The notes beneath the pieces are model-generated. The model had not been told where the DNA came from and did no database searches. It saw only the letters and a program-made list of their open reading frames with translations. DNA of 64,000 nt from an uncultured Neokomagataea sp. (GTDB lineage: Bacteria; Pseudomonadota; Alphaproteobacteria; Acetobacterales; Acetobacteraceae): contig NZ_CAMKWA010000010.1 in NCBI RefSeq assembly GCF_946476835.1, forward strand, positions 19,806 through 83,805. The letters run 5' to 3'. Within the stretch, counting starts at the first letter, position 1, and each line of letters begins with the position of its first letter. Shown here one piece after another: positions 8,173-17,383 of the stretch. Made by a program: the position numbers and the translations under genes.

Positions 8173-9735
8173 ATGGCAAGACGAATGAATATGACGCGGC
8201 GCTTCACGGTTACGACCCCAATTTTTTACGTTAATGGCGCGCCGCATATCGGGCATGCCTATACCTCAATTGCTGCGGATGTTTTGGCGCGCTTTCATCG
8301 CTTGAAGGGCCATGACGTTTTATTCGTGAGCGGCACGGATGAGCACGGTCAGAAAGTCGCGCAAACGGCAGAGGCGCAGGGCATGGATGCCCAGTCTTAT
8401 GCTGATGGTGTGTCTGCATCGTTTCGCCAGATGCAAGATGACATGGCAGTTTCAAGCGATCTCTTCATACGGACAACGTCAGACGTGCATAAACGCGCTG
8501 CGACGGCCCTGTGGGAGCGGGTGGCTGCAAATGGTCATATTTATCTGGGCGCGTATGAGGGGTGGTATTCTACGCGTGATGAAGCCTTTATCGTGGAAGA
8601 CGAACTGGTTAAAAAACCAGATGGTACGATGGTTGCACCATCTGGTGCACCTGTCGAGCGTGTAAAGGAACCTTCTTACTTCTTCCGTCTGTCTGATTTT
8701 GAAGACCGTTTGTTGAAGTTGTATGAAGAAGAGCCTGACTTTATTGGGCCACACGGCCCTAAGCGTGAGATCGTTAGTTTTGTAAAGCAAGGTCTGCGTG
8801 ATTTGTCGGTATCACGGACCAGCTTCGACTGGGGCGTGCCTGTTCCGGGTGATCCGAAGCATGTGATGTATGTCTGGTTTGACGCATTGGCGAACTATCT
8901 GACCGCAACGGGTTTTCCTGATGCCGATGCTGACCGGGCAGGGTATTGGCCTGCAGATCTGCATATTGTTGGGAAAGAAATTGCTCGTTTCCACTGTGTG
9001 TATTGGCCTGCTTTCTTGATGGCTGCTGGTTTACCCTTGCCAAAGCGCGTGTTTGCTCACGGCTGGTGGACCGTTGAAGGCGAAAAGATGAGTAAGTCTT
9101 TGGGTAATGTTCTAGACCCGAAGGCGCTGGCTGATGAGTTTGGGTTGGATGCGTTGCGCTTCTTCCTGATGCGTGAAGTGCCGTTTGGTGGTGATTCTAA
9201 TTTTAGCCGCCGTTCAATGATCACGCGGACCAATGTCGAATTGGCAAATGATTTAGGAAATCTTTGTCAGCGTACATTGAGCCAAATTGCACGCAATTTG
9301 GGTGGCATTTTGCCACAACAAGGAGCGCGTACGGAAGATGATGACGCTATTTTAGCGGTGGCTGCTGCGCTGCCAGAAGTGGTTTCGGAGCAAATGGAGC
9401 GTTTGGCACTGAATGAAGCTCTGGAAGAAATCTGGAAGCTTATCCGTGCCGCGAACTCTTATATTGATCGTCAGGCACCATGGGCGCTGAAAAAGACAGA
9501 TACGGACCGTATGGCGGATGTGCTGCGCGTGTTGGTAGACGTGATCCGGACCATTGCAACCTTGTTGCAGCCTTATATGCCAACGACGATGGACCGTATG
9601 TTGACGCAACTTGGCGTGGCAGAAGATGAACGTACAGTTGCTGCACTGGCTACGGCTTTGCCGGCGGGGCGTGAGTTGCCAAAACCACAAGGGTTGTTCC
9701 CGCGTTTTGTTGAGGCTGAAGGCAAGGATTCCTGA
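8173..9735 (+). CDS. metG: methionyl-tRNA synthetase, type 2
   Basis: Class Ia aminoacyl-tRNA synthetase charging tRNA-Met. The catalytic signatures are GAPHIGHAYT (HIGH) near the N-terminus and EKMSKSLGN (KMSKS) about residue 300. The connective peptide lacks the cysteine zinc knuckles of E. coli MetG. At 520 residues there is no C-terminal tRNA-binding domain, which identifies the short type-2 form of alphaproteobacteria and Gram-positives. The frame is open upstream into holB; ATGs at 8173, 8185 and 8191 all fit, and 8173 after a weak AGAAAGA was chosen. The stop overlaps the tatD start. Confidence 0.95.
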   Translation: MARRMNMTRRFTVTTPIFYVNGAPHIGHAYTSIAADVLARFHRLKGHDVLFVSGTDEHGQKVAQTAEAQGMDAQSYADGVSASFRQMQDDMAVSSDLFIRTTSDVHKRAATALWERVAANGHIYLGAYEGWYSTRDEAFIVEDELVKKPDGTMVAPSGAPVERVKEPSYFFRLSDFEDRLLKLYEEEPDFIGPHGPKREIVSFVKQGLRDLSVSRTSFDWGVPVPGDPKHVMYVWFDALANYLTATGFPDADADRAGYWPADLHIVGKEIARFHCVYWPAFLMAAGLPLPKRVFAHGWWTVEGEKMSKSLGNVLDPKALADEFGLDALRFFLMREVPFGGDSNFSRRSMITRTNVELANDLGNLCQRTLSQIARNLGGILPQQGARTEDDDAILAVAAALPEVVSEQMERLALNEALEEIWKLIRAANSYIDRQAPWALKKTDTDRMADVLRVLVDVIRTIATLLQPYMPTTMDRMLTQLGVAEDERTVAALATALPAGRELPKPQGLFPRFVEAEGKDS

Positions 9736-10520
9736 TGACGGGTTTGATCGACACGCATTGCCATTTGGACCGTCTGACAGATGTGGATGAAGCGTTGAAC
9801 TTGGCCCGAGAGCACGGTCTCTCGGGGATGATCACGATCGGCACACGTTTTTCGGAAGCGTCAAAGCAAATTGGTCTGGTCGCGTATGATCGGCCTGATC
9901 TGCGGGTGTGGTGTGCAATTGGTACGCATCCGGACCATGTGCTGGAAGAGCCGCAAATCACAGTGGCTGATATTGTGGCGCGGACGAATGAGCCCGGTGT
10001 CGTTGCAATTGGGGAGTCTGGCCTCGACTATTTCCATGGTGAAGAGGCGGTGCGGCCTGCACAAGCAGCGTCTTTTCGGACGCATATTGCGGCAGCGCGT
10101 GAAACGGGGCTGCCTCTTGTGATTCACACGCGCCAAGCGGATGATGACACGATTGCGATTTTGGAAGACGAAAGCGGGAAGGGGGCGTTTCCGTTTCTCA
10201 TCCACTGTTTTGCTTCAGGGCCGAAATTGGCGCGAGCGGCTGTGGCTTTGGGCGGATATGTCAGCTTCTCAGGATTACTGACATTTCCTAAATGCGCTGA
10301 AATTCGTGAAGCAGCGCGTGAAGTGCCGGAAGATCGGCTTTTGGTGGAAACGGACAGTCCTTTTTTGGCACCAGTGCCCAAGCGTGGCAAGCCAAATACG
10401 CCGGGTTATGTGAAATATACAGCCGAATGTCTTGCGCGTGAGCGTGGGGTGTCGTTGGATGAGATCACAGCACTAACAACGGCAAATGCACGTCGTTTAT
10501 TCCGGAGGATAGCCCCGTGA
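9735..10520 (+). CDS. tatD: TatD family metal-dependent hydrolase
   Basis: A 261-residue TIM-barrel metallohydrolase of the TatD/YcfH family, members of which act as 3'-5' DNA exonucleases. Metal ligands are visible in LIDTHCHLD (HxH), in GESGLDYF (Glu), in LVIHTR (His), in IHCFASG (His) and in VETDSPFLAP (Asp). It starts with an ATG sharing its A with the metG stop and ends overlapping the GTG start of the next gene. metG-tatD-MBL hydrolase is a conserved unit in alphaproteobacteria. Confidence 0.92.
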   Translation: MTGLIDTHCHLDRLTDVDEALNLAREHGLSGMITIGTRFSEASKQIGLVAYDRPDLRVWCAIGTHPDHVLEEPQITVADIVARTNEPGVVAIGESGLDYFHGEEAVRPAQAASFRTHIAAARETGLPLVIHTRQADDDTIAILEDESGKGAFPFLIHCFASGPKLARAAVALGGYVSFSGLLTFPKCAEIREAAREVPEDRLLVETDSPFLAPVPKRGKPNTPGYVKYTAECLARERGVSLDEITALTTANARRLFRRIAP

Positions 10521-11347
10521 AGATTACGGTTCTCGGTTGTGGTGGCTCAGCAGGTGTTCCCATGCTTGGTGGTGTGGAGGGCGCCCTGACAGGGTTATGG
10601 GGGCGCTGTGACCCTCAAAACCCACGCAACCGTAGAACACGGTCTTCTATCGTTATTGAAGGGGATGAGCCGTATTATCCAGAAACTATGGATGGTGCCG
10701 GTGACGGTGGCTTTCGTCTTTTAGTAGATTCAGGACCGGACTTTAGAAGTCAGATGCTGGATCATGGGCTGAGCCGGATTGATGCCGTGTTGTTTACGCA
10801 TCCTCATAGTGACCATACGAGTGGTTTGGATGAATTGCGTTCGATTAATCGTGTTTTGAAGGCCGCTTTGCCGCTTTATGCGCGACAAGATGTGCTGGAT
10901 GAACTCAAGCAGCGTTTTGAATATGCATTCACGCCATGGACTGGGCCCGGATACTTTCGGCCAGTTTTTGATGAGCACTTGGTGCATGCAGGGGATACGC
11001 TCTCTCTACCGGGGCTGCAAGCTCAGTTGTTTGAGCAACGTCATGGCAAGATCACGACTGTGGGCATGCGTTTAGGTGATTTTGCTTATTGCACGGATGT
11101 CGAAACTCTTTCGGAAGAGGCACTAGCGGTGCTGGCAGGGGTTGATACCTGGCTTGTCGATTGTTTCCAGTACAAAGAGCATCCGGCCCATGGTTGGTTG
11201 GAGCGTGTTTTGGAATGGCGTGAGCGTATTGGTGCGCGTCGTACGGTTTTGACGCATATGGGGCCAGAGATGGATTACGCGACGTTATGTCGTGATCTCC
11301 CGCAGGGTGTTGAGCCTGCTTACGATGGTATGGTGATTACACTCTAA
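10517..11347 (+). CDS. PhnP-like metallo-beta-lactamase fold hydrolase
   Basis: A 276-residue MBL-fold enzyme of the PhnP/RNase Z-like group (cyclic phosphodiester hydrolases). It begins GTG (ITVLGCGGSAGVP, the GCGxS-GVP start of the group) overlapping the tatD stop, and has FTHPHSDHTSGLDELR (HxHxDH metal site). WLVDCFQYKEHPAHG and LTHMGPEMDY supply later metal ligands. A GRCDPQNPRNRRTRSS block follows the first strand, as in PhnP orthologues. Its cellular substrate in this lineage is not established. Last gene of the 3.4-11.3 kb operon; no strong terminator follows. Confidence 0.85.
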   Translation: MKITVLGCGGSAGVPMLGGVEGALTGLWGRCDPQNPRNRRTRSSIVIEGDEPYYPETMDGAGDGGFRLLVDSGPDFRSQMLDHGLSRIDAVLFTHPHSDHTSGLDELRSINRVLKAALPLYARQDVLDELKQRFEYAFTPWTGPGYFRPVFDEHLVHAGDTLSLPGLQAQLFEQRHGKITTVGMRLGDFAYCTDVETLSEEALAVLAGVDTWLVDCFQYKEHPAHGWLERVLEWRERIGARRTVLTHMGPEMDYATLCRDLPQGVEPAYDGMVITL

Positions 11348-11841
11348 TTGCTAAGGAATTGGTGTGTTTTCGTGAGAAAATGGCCGATTTCTTATATATC
11401 AGTTGGCATAATATATATTATACGACAAACCTCGGTCTGAAAAATATACCCTTTCCTCGGCGTATTCCATTACATCTGTCCGTGCATACATTCGTTATGG
11501 TTGCATGCAGATATTCATTTTGGTCGTATAGTTTCAGAATTGAGCTGTTTATCGGCTTGGTTTGGTTGGAATAGCGAATTAATGGCATTTTGCCATGATG
11601 ATGATGTTGTTGTGGGTCGTATTGGCAATTTAGGACAAAATGCCATAACGCCATAAATGGCAAAATGCCACGGGATGATTTATGGCATTTTGCCATTCGC
11701 GCAAAAGTGATTTGTGGCATTTTGTCCTAATTGAGGGTTGTGGCACTTTGCCATTTATCTCCCCTCCCTCTTTACCTCGCTGTGGGTTCCACCTACGGAC
11801 ATGCTCTGCATGTTTTATCCCTGCTGGACCGAGGAACTCCC
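11348..11841. other. gene-free interval before the POT transporter
   Basis: About 494 nt without a credible gene. The left half (11348-11580) is AT-rich, with short non-conserved frames only. The right half carries the palindrome array described separately. Nearer the gene, ACATGC-TCT-GCATGT at 11799-11813 is a 6-bp hairpin followed by TTTTAT. Just before the TTG start lies GAGGAA (11831-11836), a good ribosome binding site. Short frames crossing the array repeatedly encode a MAKCHK-like peptide because of the repeat, not because they are genes. Confidence 0.6.
11583..11753. repeat. array of six TGGCA-N3-TGCCA palindromes
   Basis: Six 13-bp palindromic units lie at 11583-11595, 11633-11645, 11658-11670, 11683-11695, 11715-11727 and 11741-11753. 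Four match TGGCA[TTT or AAA]TGCCA exactly or nearly (the last reads TGGCACTTTGCCA). Units 2 and 5 are variants with GGAC/GTCC in one arm and are inverted copies of each other over about 16 bp. Centre-to-centre spacings are 50, 25, 25, 32 and 26 bp. Because units pair with one another as well as internally, the block could form a nested cruciform. It sits 89-259 bp upstream of the POT transporter start, a plausible place for cooperative regulator binding. Confidence 0.85.
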
Positions 11842-13242
11842 TTGAGCGAATTACCAATTGAAGGTGTGACGGCAGAACGCCGCGCTACACCTATGATGAC
11901 GACTGGCCCGCAATTGTTTGGCCATCCATTGGGTTTGTGGTTCTTGATTGCTACAGAAGTCTGCGTTGCGTTTTCGCAGTATGGGTTGCAGTCCATTTTT
12001 GTCTTGTATTTGACCAATGCATTGTTGCAGCCAGGGCACATTGAGCATGTGGTCGGTTTTGGTGCTTTGGCGGCCTGCGTAAAAGCCATTTACGCACCAA
12101 TTGGCACGAAAGCGATGGCTGCGGGGATTACGGGCCTTTTTCTCACACTGATTTTTGCTGTTCCCTTGTTAGGTGGCATTGTCGCGGACCGGCTATTGGG
12201 GCGGACACGGACCATCATTTTGGGTGTGGTTTTGCTCACCTGCGGGCACTTGCTCATGTCTTTCGAGTGGAGTTTTGTGTTTGCATTGGTGTGCTTGATT
12301 GCAGGCTTTGGTGCTGCTGGCGGCATGAAGGCGCAAATCGGTGCTTTGTATACGGTTGATGACCCTCGCCGCTCCGAAGCGTATCAGTATTTTCAACTTC
12401 TCTTTCAGACCGCCCCCATTGTTTCACCGCTTATCTGCGGTGCTTTGGCTGCATATGCTTGGCACTGGGGCTTTTTGGCCGCAGGTTTGGGAATGTTGGT
12501 AGGTATGGTGATTTATTTGGCTGGCCTGAAATGGCTACCGACTGAAGCACCACTCAAAGAGCATAAAACAATACGTGTATCTTTGACGCGACAAGAGCGC
12601 CGTTCTGCGATTGGGCTAGTTTTGATTTTGCCAGTTTTAGCGTTGGCCGCCCTGCCCAACCAGGAAATTTTTGACGGCTATATGCTTTGGGCGCAAGAGC
12701 ATTATCAACTCAAACTGTTTGGTTGGGATTTCCCGGTCAGTAGTCTTATTTCGTTAGATGCCGTGATCGGCACGTTAACGGCTATATGGGTGCTGGCTTT
12801 TTGGCGCTGGTATGCACGTTTTTGGAAAGATCCGGCTGAGATTACCAAAGTCGCTATTGGGACAATTATTGCGGGGTTCGGGCCTTTATGTCTCATTGTC
12901 GGGGAAAGCTTTTCTCCCGGTACCCATGCGTTAAGTCCATTATGGGGCATTGCTTTTCATACGTTCAATGACATTGGTTTTGGTATGAATTATGCCATTG
13001 GTATGGCGATGTTCTCACGCGTTGCACCTGCGAGTTTGAATACCATTTTGGTCGCAGCTTTTGTGCTTCATCTTGCCGTGGCGAATTTGATTGTTGGCAA
13101 GCTTTCCACGTTGATTGACCGTATTCCAGACTTAACGTTTTGGTGGTTACATACGGGAGCAGCATTTGCCGGAGGGGCGGTTCTGCTTCTATGCGCGATT
13201 TTCTTTAAGGATGTGTTTGATCCTACAGGGAAAGACGCTTAA
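11842..13242 (+). CDS. POT-family peptide/solute transporter
   Basis: A 466-residue proton-dependent oligopeptide transporter-like member of the major facilitator superfamily with about 12-14 hydrophobic segments. GGIVADRLLGRTRTI after helix 2-3 is the family loop signature, and FSQYGLQSIFVLYL matches the helix-1 motif. The E-x-x-E-R proton-coupling motif of POT carriers is not intact: the position reads EVCVA. TTG 11842 is chosen because GAGGAA lies 5 nt upstream; ATG 11893 is the alternative, and the open frame to 11731 runs into the palindromes. A strong terminator follows. The substrate is unknown; peptide uptake is inferred from family. Confidence 0.8.
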   Translation: MSELPIEGVTAERRATPMMTTGPQLFGHPLGLWFLIATEVCVAFSQYGLQSIFVLYLTNALLQPGHIEHVVGFGALAACVKAIYAPIGTKAMAAGITGLFLTLIFAVPLLGGIVADRLLGRTRTIILGVVLLTCGHLLMSFEWSFVFALVCLIAGFGAAGGMKAQIGALYTVDDPRRSEAYQYFQLLFQTAPIVSPLICGALAAYAWHWGFLAAGLGMLVGMVIYLAGLKWLPTEAPLKEHKTIRVSLTRQERRSAIGLVLILPVLALAALPNQEIFDGYMLWAQEHYQLKLFGWDFPVSSLISLDAVIGTLTAIWVLAFWRWYARFWKDPAEITKVAIGTIIAGFGPLCLIVGESFSPGTHALSPLWGIAFHTFNDIGFGMNYAIGMAMFSRVAPASLNTILVAAFVLHLAVANLIVGKLSTLIDRIPDLTFWWLHTGAAFAGGAVLLLCAIFFKDVFDPTGKDA

Positions 13243-13250
13243 GCCAGTGA

Positions 13251-13282
13251 AAACCCCGCTCTTAACAGAGCGGGGTTTTTTA
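13251..13282. terminator. Rho-independent terminator
   Basis: A perfect 12-bp stem (13251-13262 pairing with 13267-13278, GC core CCCCGCTCT) with a TAAC loop, followed by a run of T on the plus strand. It ends the POT transporter transcript 9 nt after its stop. The opposite side has four A just left of the stem, so it may also serve the convergent antiporter gene ending at 13283. Confidence 0.92.
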
Positions 13283-15853
13283 TTAAGGTTTGGGATGAAT
13301 GAGGTGCTTAATATCTTGGGTTGGTGCCAGTCGGCTCCCCCCTTCTCTATGCACGACATAAGCTTCCAACGTGCCCTCAGAACGCATATTACTCCGTGTT
13401 AGAACGGTACGGCGTACGATAGGATAGTGGCGGACTATTTTTTCAAAAATGGGGCGTGGGATAGCTAAAAGATGCCCAAACTGTAGGGAGCGTACAGTCC
13501 CGGGAATACGGCTGTCTTCCAGAACAGAGGTGGCGCCGATAAGGTCACCGCTGCCGAAGAGAATATCTTGTTCGCCTAAATGAGCTTCTGCCAAACCCGC
13601 CACTTGAGCGTAAACCACTTTAGGGTTTTGGCCGCGGCGGAAGAGTACCTCTCCGGGGGAAACAAACTGAAGAGAGACACGCCGGGAAAGTTTGTGCAAG
13701 ACAGCATCTGGCACGCCGTTAAAAGCAGCAAAGGCACGCAGGCGTTGCTCAATCCCGCTTTTTAGGTTGAAACGTAGAGGTGTATTGAGGCGTTCGCGGC
13801 GTGTTTCGATATCGCGGTGGAGTTCCCGGTGGACTTCTTCTGAAATAAGGTTATCCGATGCGAGCGCGCCGTATTCTTCATCTTCAAGGCGCAGTGCAAT
13901 CTGCCGCAAAATGCGGCTTTCGAGCGCTTCTGAATAGCCTGAATAATGTAGTCGCAGGGTTTCGAGGGCATCATCAAGGAGTTTACGCTGGCGGCCCAAT
14001 ACTTCCGAGACGATTTCCGTGATACGCGGGCCCAAGGTAGGCTCTAAACGTTGACGTACGAAGCGCTGTAAAGAAAGTGATACGAGATGTGCGATAATGA
14101 GCATCTCGAAGCGCTCCATCATGCAGGCGATGAGCGGTTGATCAATATGTAAATGGCTATGTAGTGCTTGTGCGATGCGAAAGCGGAGTGTGGGTTTCAG
14201 GCGCTTTTTCAGTGCGCGGACATAGCCATAGCGCCCTTCTAGATGGGCACCATCAGCCATGGATTCCGCCGTGCGGAGTAGTGTTTCCATCACGCGGCGT
14301 GAGAGGCCTTGGATACGAAAAAGGTCTAACAGTAAGGAGCGCTCTTGGTTGGCGAGGGTAATGAGTGCGATGTTAACGCGTGCGCGGTCCCCTAGAACAG
14401 TTTCAAAATTATTGGCTGCCCTCTCCCGCTCAGCGCGTTTTTCGATACGACTGATAACGCCATCGCGGGTTTTCTCGCTAAAGCCTAATTCATCGGACAT
14501 CTGGCGCGTGCGCTGCGCGACTGTGCCGAGGCCAATGGCGAGAATCTGCTGACGAATGGCTTGGTCAACGGGTGAAAGTTGATCGAGTTTTAAGAATAGC
14601 ACTAAAGAACGTAGTGTTGTTCCGTTGACTAGCAATGTGATGAGGACAAAGCCGGTCGCAATGATCCCTATGAAATGGGCGACGGGGCTAGAAACGCTTT
14701 GGTTCTCGGTAACAGCCAGCGCCAAAGCGAGGGTAATTGCGCCGCGTAGCCCCCCCCAGACCATGGTGAGTTTAAAAGGGGTTGGCACGGCTGGGGAAAG
14801 CTTGGTGACCGCTAAGAGTGGGAGCATGCCGAAGACAACGGCACCGCGTGCGAGTAGTCCTGCAATAGAGGCGATGAGAATTAAGACGCAATCCCAGCGG
14901 GTCATGCCAATCATGAGGCGTGGTACCAGCATTGCTGCGAGTAAAAACACGAGGGAGCCAGCCCAATAGACCAGTTGTTCCCACATTTCGTTCAGTGAAC
15001 GCCATACTTGCGGACGAAAGGTTGATGGGCCGTAGGCGGAGATGGTCAGGCCTGCTGCTGCTGTTGCTACAACGCCAGAAAAACCGAGTAACTCATCGCA
15101 TAGAATATAGACCGTATAAGGTAAGGCCAGAGTAAGGGTGATTTCGGCAGCGGCGGAGCCGCCGAGGCCAGCAATGAGCAAAAGCGTCAAGCGTGCGAGG
15201 CTGATACCGACAATAATGGCACCACCAAAAGCGGTTAAGAACTCCAGAGCCGCATCGCCTAGTTGGATATGGTGATGTGCAGTTTCTGCCGTGAGGAGAA
15301 TGGTGAAAATAGCGATGGCGGCAGCGTCATTGAGGAGGGCTTCCCCCTCAACCAAGCGTGTGAGGCGCGATGCGGCACCGATTTCACGGAAAATTCCAGC
15401 CACGGCAGAAGGGTCTGTCGTGGCGACGATGGAACCGAGGAGCAAGCAAACCACTAAGCTTTGCCCCGCGAAGGGGTAAAGTGCGAGCCCGATTGTTGCC
15501 GTGGAGACGATCACTGCAACGACAGCGAGAAGCAACACGGTGGCTGTTTCTTGAGCAAGGCGTCGAACATCAATGCCCATTGCGCCGTGAAAGACAAGAA
15601 TGGGCAGAAAAATCAGCAGAAAGGCTTCACTATTAATAGGAAAATAGATGAGGGCTTCGGCCGCGCCATCCAGCAAATCTGTTGCCGATGAACGAATGAT
15701 GAGCGAAGCCGTGCCGCCTAAGATAATCCCAGCAAGAGCAAGAAGAACAGCCTCAGAAATGACGAGCTTTTTCGCCAAAGGTTGAATGAGGCTGACAATC
15801 GTGAGCAGGAACGCGAGCGCGAGAAGAATGGCTGCGAGCCCAGTCACCATCAT
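13283..15853 (-). CDS. CPA1 Na+/H+ antiporter with C-terminal CNB-like domain
   Basis: An 856-residue cation:proton antiporter. Residues 1-410 hold about 12 membrane helices, including the ion-binding region ATTDPSAVAGIF and EGEALLNDAAAIAIF (ND motif of NhaP/NHE carriers). Then comes a long cytosolic helical region (about 430-720). The end (about 725-845) resembles a cyclic nucleotide-binding domain (VSPGEVLFRRGQNPKVVY... FGSGDLIGATSVLEDS). In that domain the ligand-binding Glu (normally GE) is Ala and the phosphate-binding Arg position is not Arg, so cAMP binding is doubtful. The architecture matches the SOS1-like NhaP group. It is convergent with the POT gene; 130 nt without recognisable features separate it from thiE. 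Confidence 0.88.
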   Translation of the reverse strand: MMVTGLAAILLALAFLLTIVSLIQPLAKKLVISEAVLLALAGIILGGTASLIIRSSATDLLDGAAEALIYFPINSEAFLLIFLPILVFHGAMGIDVRRLAQETATVLLLAVVAVIVSTATIGLALYPFAGQSLVVCLLLGSIVATTDPSAVAGIFREIGAASRLTRLVEGEALLNDAAAIAIFTILLTAETAHHHIQLGDAALEFLTAFGGAIIVGISLARLTLLLIAGLGGSAAAEITLTLALPYTVYILCDELLGFSGVVATAAAGLTISAYGPSTFRPQVWRSLNEMWEQLVYWAGSLVFLLAAMLVPRLMIGMTRWDCVLILIASIAGLLARGAVVFGMLPLLAVTKLSPAVPTPFKLTMVWGGLRGAITLALALAVTENQSVSSPVAHFIGIIATGFVLITLLVNGTTLRSLVLFLKLDQLSPVDQAIRQQILAIGLGTVAQRTRQMSDELGFSEKTRDGVISRIEKRAERERAANNFETVLGDRARVNIALITLANQERSLLLDLFRIQGLSRRVMETLLRTAESMADGAHLEGRYGYVRALKKRLKPTLRFRIAQALHSHLHIDQPLIACMMERFEMLIIAHLVSLSLQRFVRQRLEPTLGPRITEIVSEVLGRQRKLLDDALETLRLHYSGYSEALESRILRQIALRLEDEEYGALASDNLISEEVHRELHRDIETRRERLNTPLRFNLKSGIEQRLRAFAAFNGVPDAVLHKLSRRVSLQFVSPGEVLFRRGQNPKVVYAQVAGLAEAHLGEQDILFGSGDLIGATSVLEDSRIPGTVRSLQFGHLLAIPRPIFEKIVRHYPIVRRTVLTRSNMRSEGTLEAYVVHREGGSRLAPTQDIKHLIHPKP

Positions 15854-15983
15854 AATGTTGTTCTCTCCGCCTCTATGTGAATATGCCGTACACCCTACAT
15901 GGGCCCCAGTATGGTGGGGAAGTCTTGTTTGCAGGAGATCACGTCAATTCCGGGGCAAGACTGTGTTAGAATGTATATGTGCG

Positions 15984-16604
15984 TTAAAGTGCTTCGTCTG
16001 CTGCTTTTAACCAACGCTGAACTTGGGTTTCAGGTTCATCATGGCGAATAAAATTACTGACGGCTGAGACACTATCCGCACCGGCTTTCAAACATTCCGG
16101 CATGCGCTCTAGTGTAATGCCACCAATGGCGACCAAGGGTGTCGTGCCGCAGAGGCTGCGCCATTCGCTCACTTTGGGGACGCCTTGAGGGCCAAAGGCC
16201 ATTTTCTTGAGTTTGGTTTCCCAAATTGGGCCAAGCGCAACATAATCGGGTTTGCAGGCTAAGGCGCGTTCTAACTCAGGGTAAGAATGGGTTGAGAGGC
16301 CAAAGGCGATATTTGCAGCGCGAAGAGCATCGAGGTCAGCAGTATCCAGATCTTCCTGGCCGAGATGGACCCATGGATAACCAAGTTCGAGAGCGAGTTC
16401 CCAGTAATCGTTTAACACGAGCGTGACGTTATGACGGGCAGCTAAGATTAAGCCCTCTTCAGCTTGTGCGCGGAGGTCTTCAGTGGACAGATCCTTCAGG
16501 CGTAATTGGATAAACCGTGCGCCGGCACCGCCAAGGCGTTCAACCCAACGTGGATGGTCGACAATAGGGTAAATGCGTGATGGTAAAGCAGATGAGGTAT
16601 TCAT
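15984..16604 (-). CDS. thiE: thiamine-phosphate synthase
   Basis: Joins the pyrimidine (HMP-PP) and thiazole phosphate moieties to make thiamine monophosphate. The 206-residue TIM-barrel protein has [10 protein letters not shown] (substrate-phosphate region), [22 protein letters not shown] and the C-terminal [10 protein letters not shown] / [11 protein letters not shown] phosphate-binding loops of ThiE. The start ATG overlaps the thiG stop (ATGA), so it is last in thiO-thiS-thiG-thiE. No terminator is evident downstream. Confidence 0.92.
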   Translation of the reverse strand: MNTSSALPSRIYPIVDHPRWVERLGGAGARFIQLRLKDLSTEDLRAQAEEGLILAARHNVTLVLNDYWELALELGYPWVHLGQEDLDTADLDALRAANIAFGLSTHSYPELERALACKPDYVALGPIWETKLKKMAFGPQGVPKVSEWRSLCGTTPLVAIGGITLERMPECLKAGADSVSAVSNFIRHDEPETQVQRWLKAADEAL

Positions 16605-17380
16605 TCGACAGCAAGCCCCCGGGCAAGACCAAGTGTTGGGGTGGATGGAACGGCCATATCGCGTTCTTCAATCGGTTGTGCTGCATAGCCAGCTAAGCCA
16701 GCATCACAAGCAAGGCGGAAAGCCTCGCCCATGCGTACGGGATCGCCAGCTTTTGCGACAGCTGTATTGATAAGAACGGCATCAAAACCGAGTTCAAATG
16801 CCATGGCAGCATGTGAAGGGCGGCCAATCCCCGCATCAATGACCATGGGAATTGTTGGGAAATGGGCACGTAAGGCTCTAAGGCCGAAGATGTTATTAAG
16901 GCCGCGGCCTGACCCAATGGGGGCGCCCCATGGCATCAGTACTTCGGCACCAGCTTTCAAGAGGCGTTCGGCTGTGACGAGGTCTTCTGTGGTATAGGGA
17001 AAGACTTTGAAGCCATCTTCTGTGAGGATGCGTGTGGCTTCAACAAGGCCAAAAACATCAGGTTGGAGTAAGTCCCCCTGCCCGATGACTTCGAGTTTTA
17101 CCCAGTCGGTCCCAAAAACTTCACGCGCCATATGTGCCGTTGTAACCGCTTCACGGACGCCATGGCAGCCAGCCGTATTGGGCAGGATATGGACCCCGAG
17201 GCTTTTTACCAAAGACCAGAACGCCTGTCCCGCTTGGGCGCCAGCGGCTTCTCTGCGCAACGATACGGTGACGACGGAGGCTTTTGAGGCTTCGACAGAC
17301 TGTGCCAGTAAGGCGGGGCTGTCATATTGTGCTGTGCCAAGCATGAGGCGTGAGGCGAGTTGTGTCCCGTAAAATTCCAT
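16601..17380 (-). CDS. thiG: thiazole synthase
   Basis: Condenses deoxyxylulose phosphate, dehydroglycine and ThiS-thiocarboxylate sulfur into thiazole phosphate carboxylate. The 259-residue TIM-barrel protein contains the imine-forming lysine region [35 protein letters not shown] and [28 protein letters not shown], all classic for ThiG. It starts 3 nt after the thiS stop; the ribosome binding site GGAGG lies within the last thiS codons, implying coupling to its sulfur donor. Confidence 0.96.
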   Translation of the reverse strand: MEFYGTQLASRLMLGTAQYDSPALLAQSVEASKASVVTVSLRREAAGAQAGQAFWSLVKSLGVHILPNTAGCHGVREAVTTAHMAREVFGTDWVKLEVIGQGDLLQPDVFGLVEATRILTEDGFKVFPYTTEDLVTAERLLKAGAEVLMPWGAPIGSGRGLNNIFGLRALRAHFPTIPMVIDAGIGRPSHAAMAFELGFDAVLINTAVAKAGDPVRMGEAFRLACDAGLAGYAAQPIEERDMAVPSTPTLGLARGLAVE

Positions 17381-17383
17381 CTC

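Noticed and set aside
11359..11574. Small plus-strand frame of 71 codons before the palindromes
   Set aside because: AT-rich, no recognisable domain and no ribosome binding site; likely chance.
11418..11720. Minus-strand 100-codon frame across the palindromes
   Set aside because: Its repeated MAKCHK-like peptide comes from the DNA repeat; there is no ribosome binding site or family character.
11583..11753. CRISPR array
   Set aside because: Units are 13-bp palindromes with spacers of about 12-37 bp, some of them variants; there are no cas genes.
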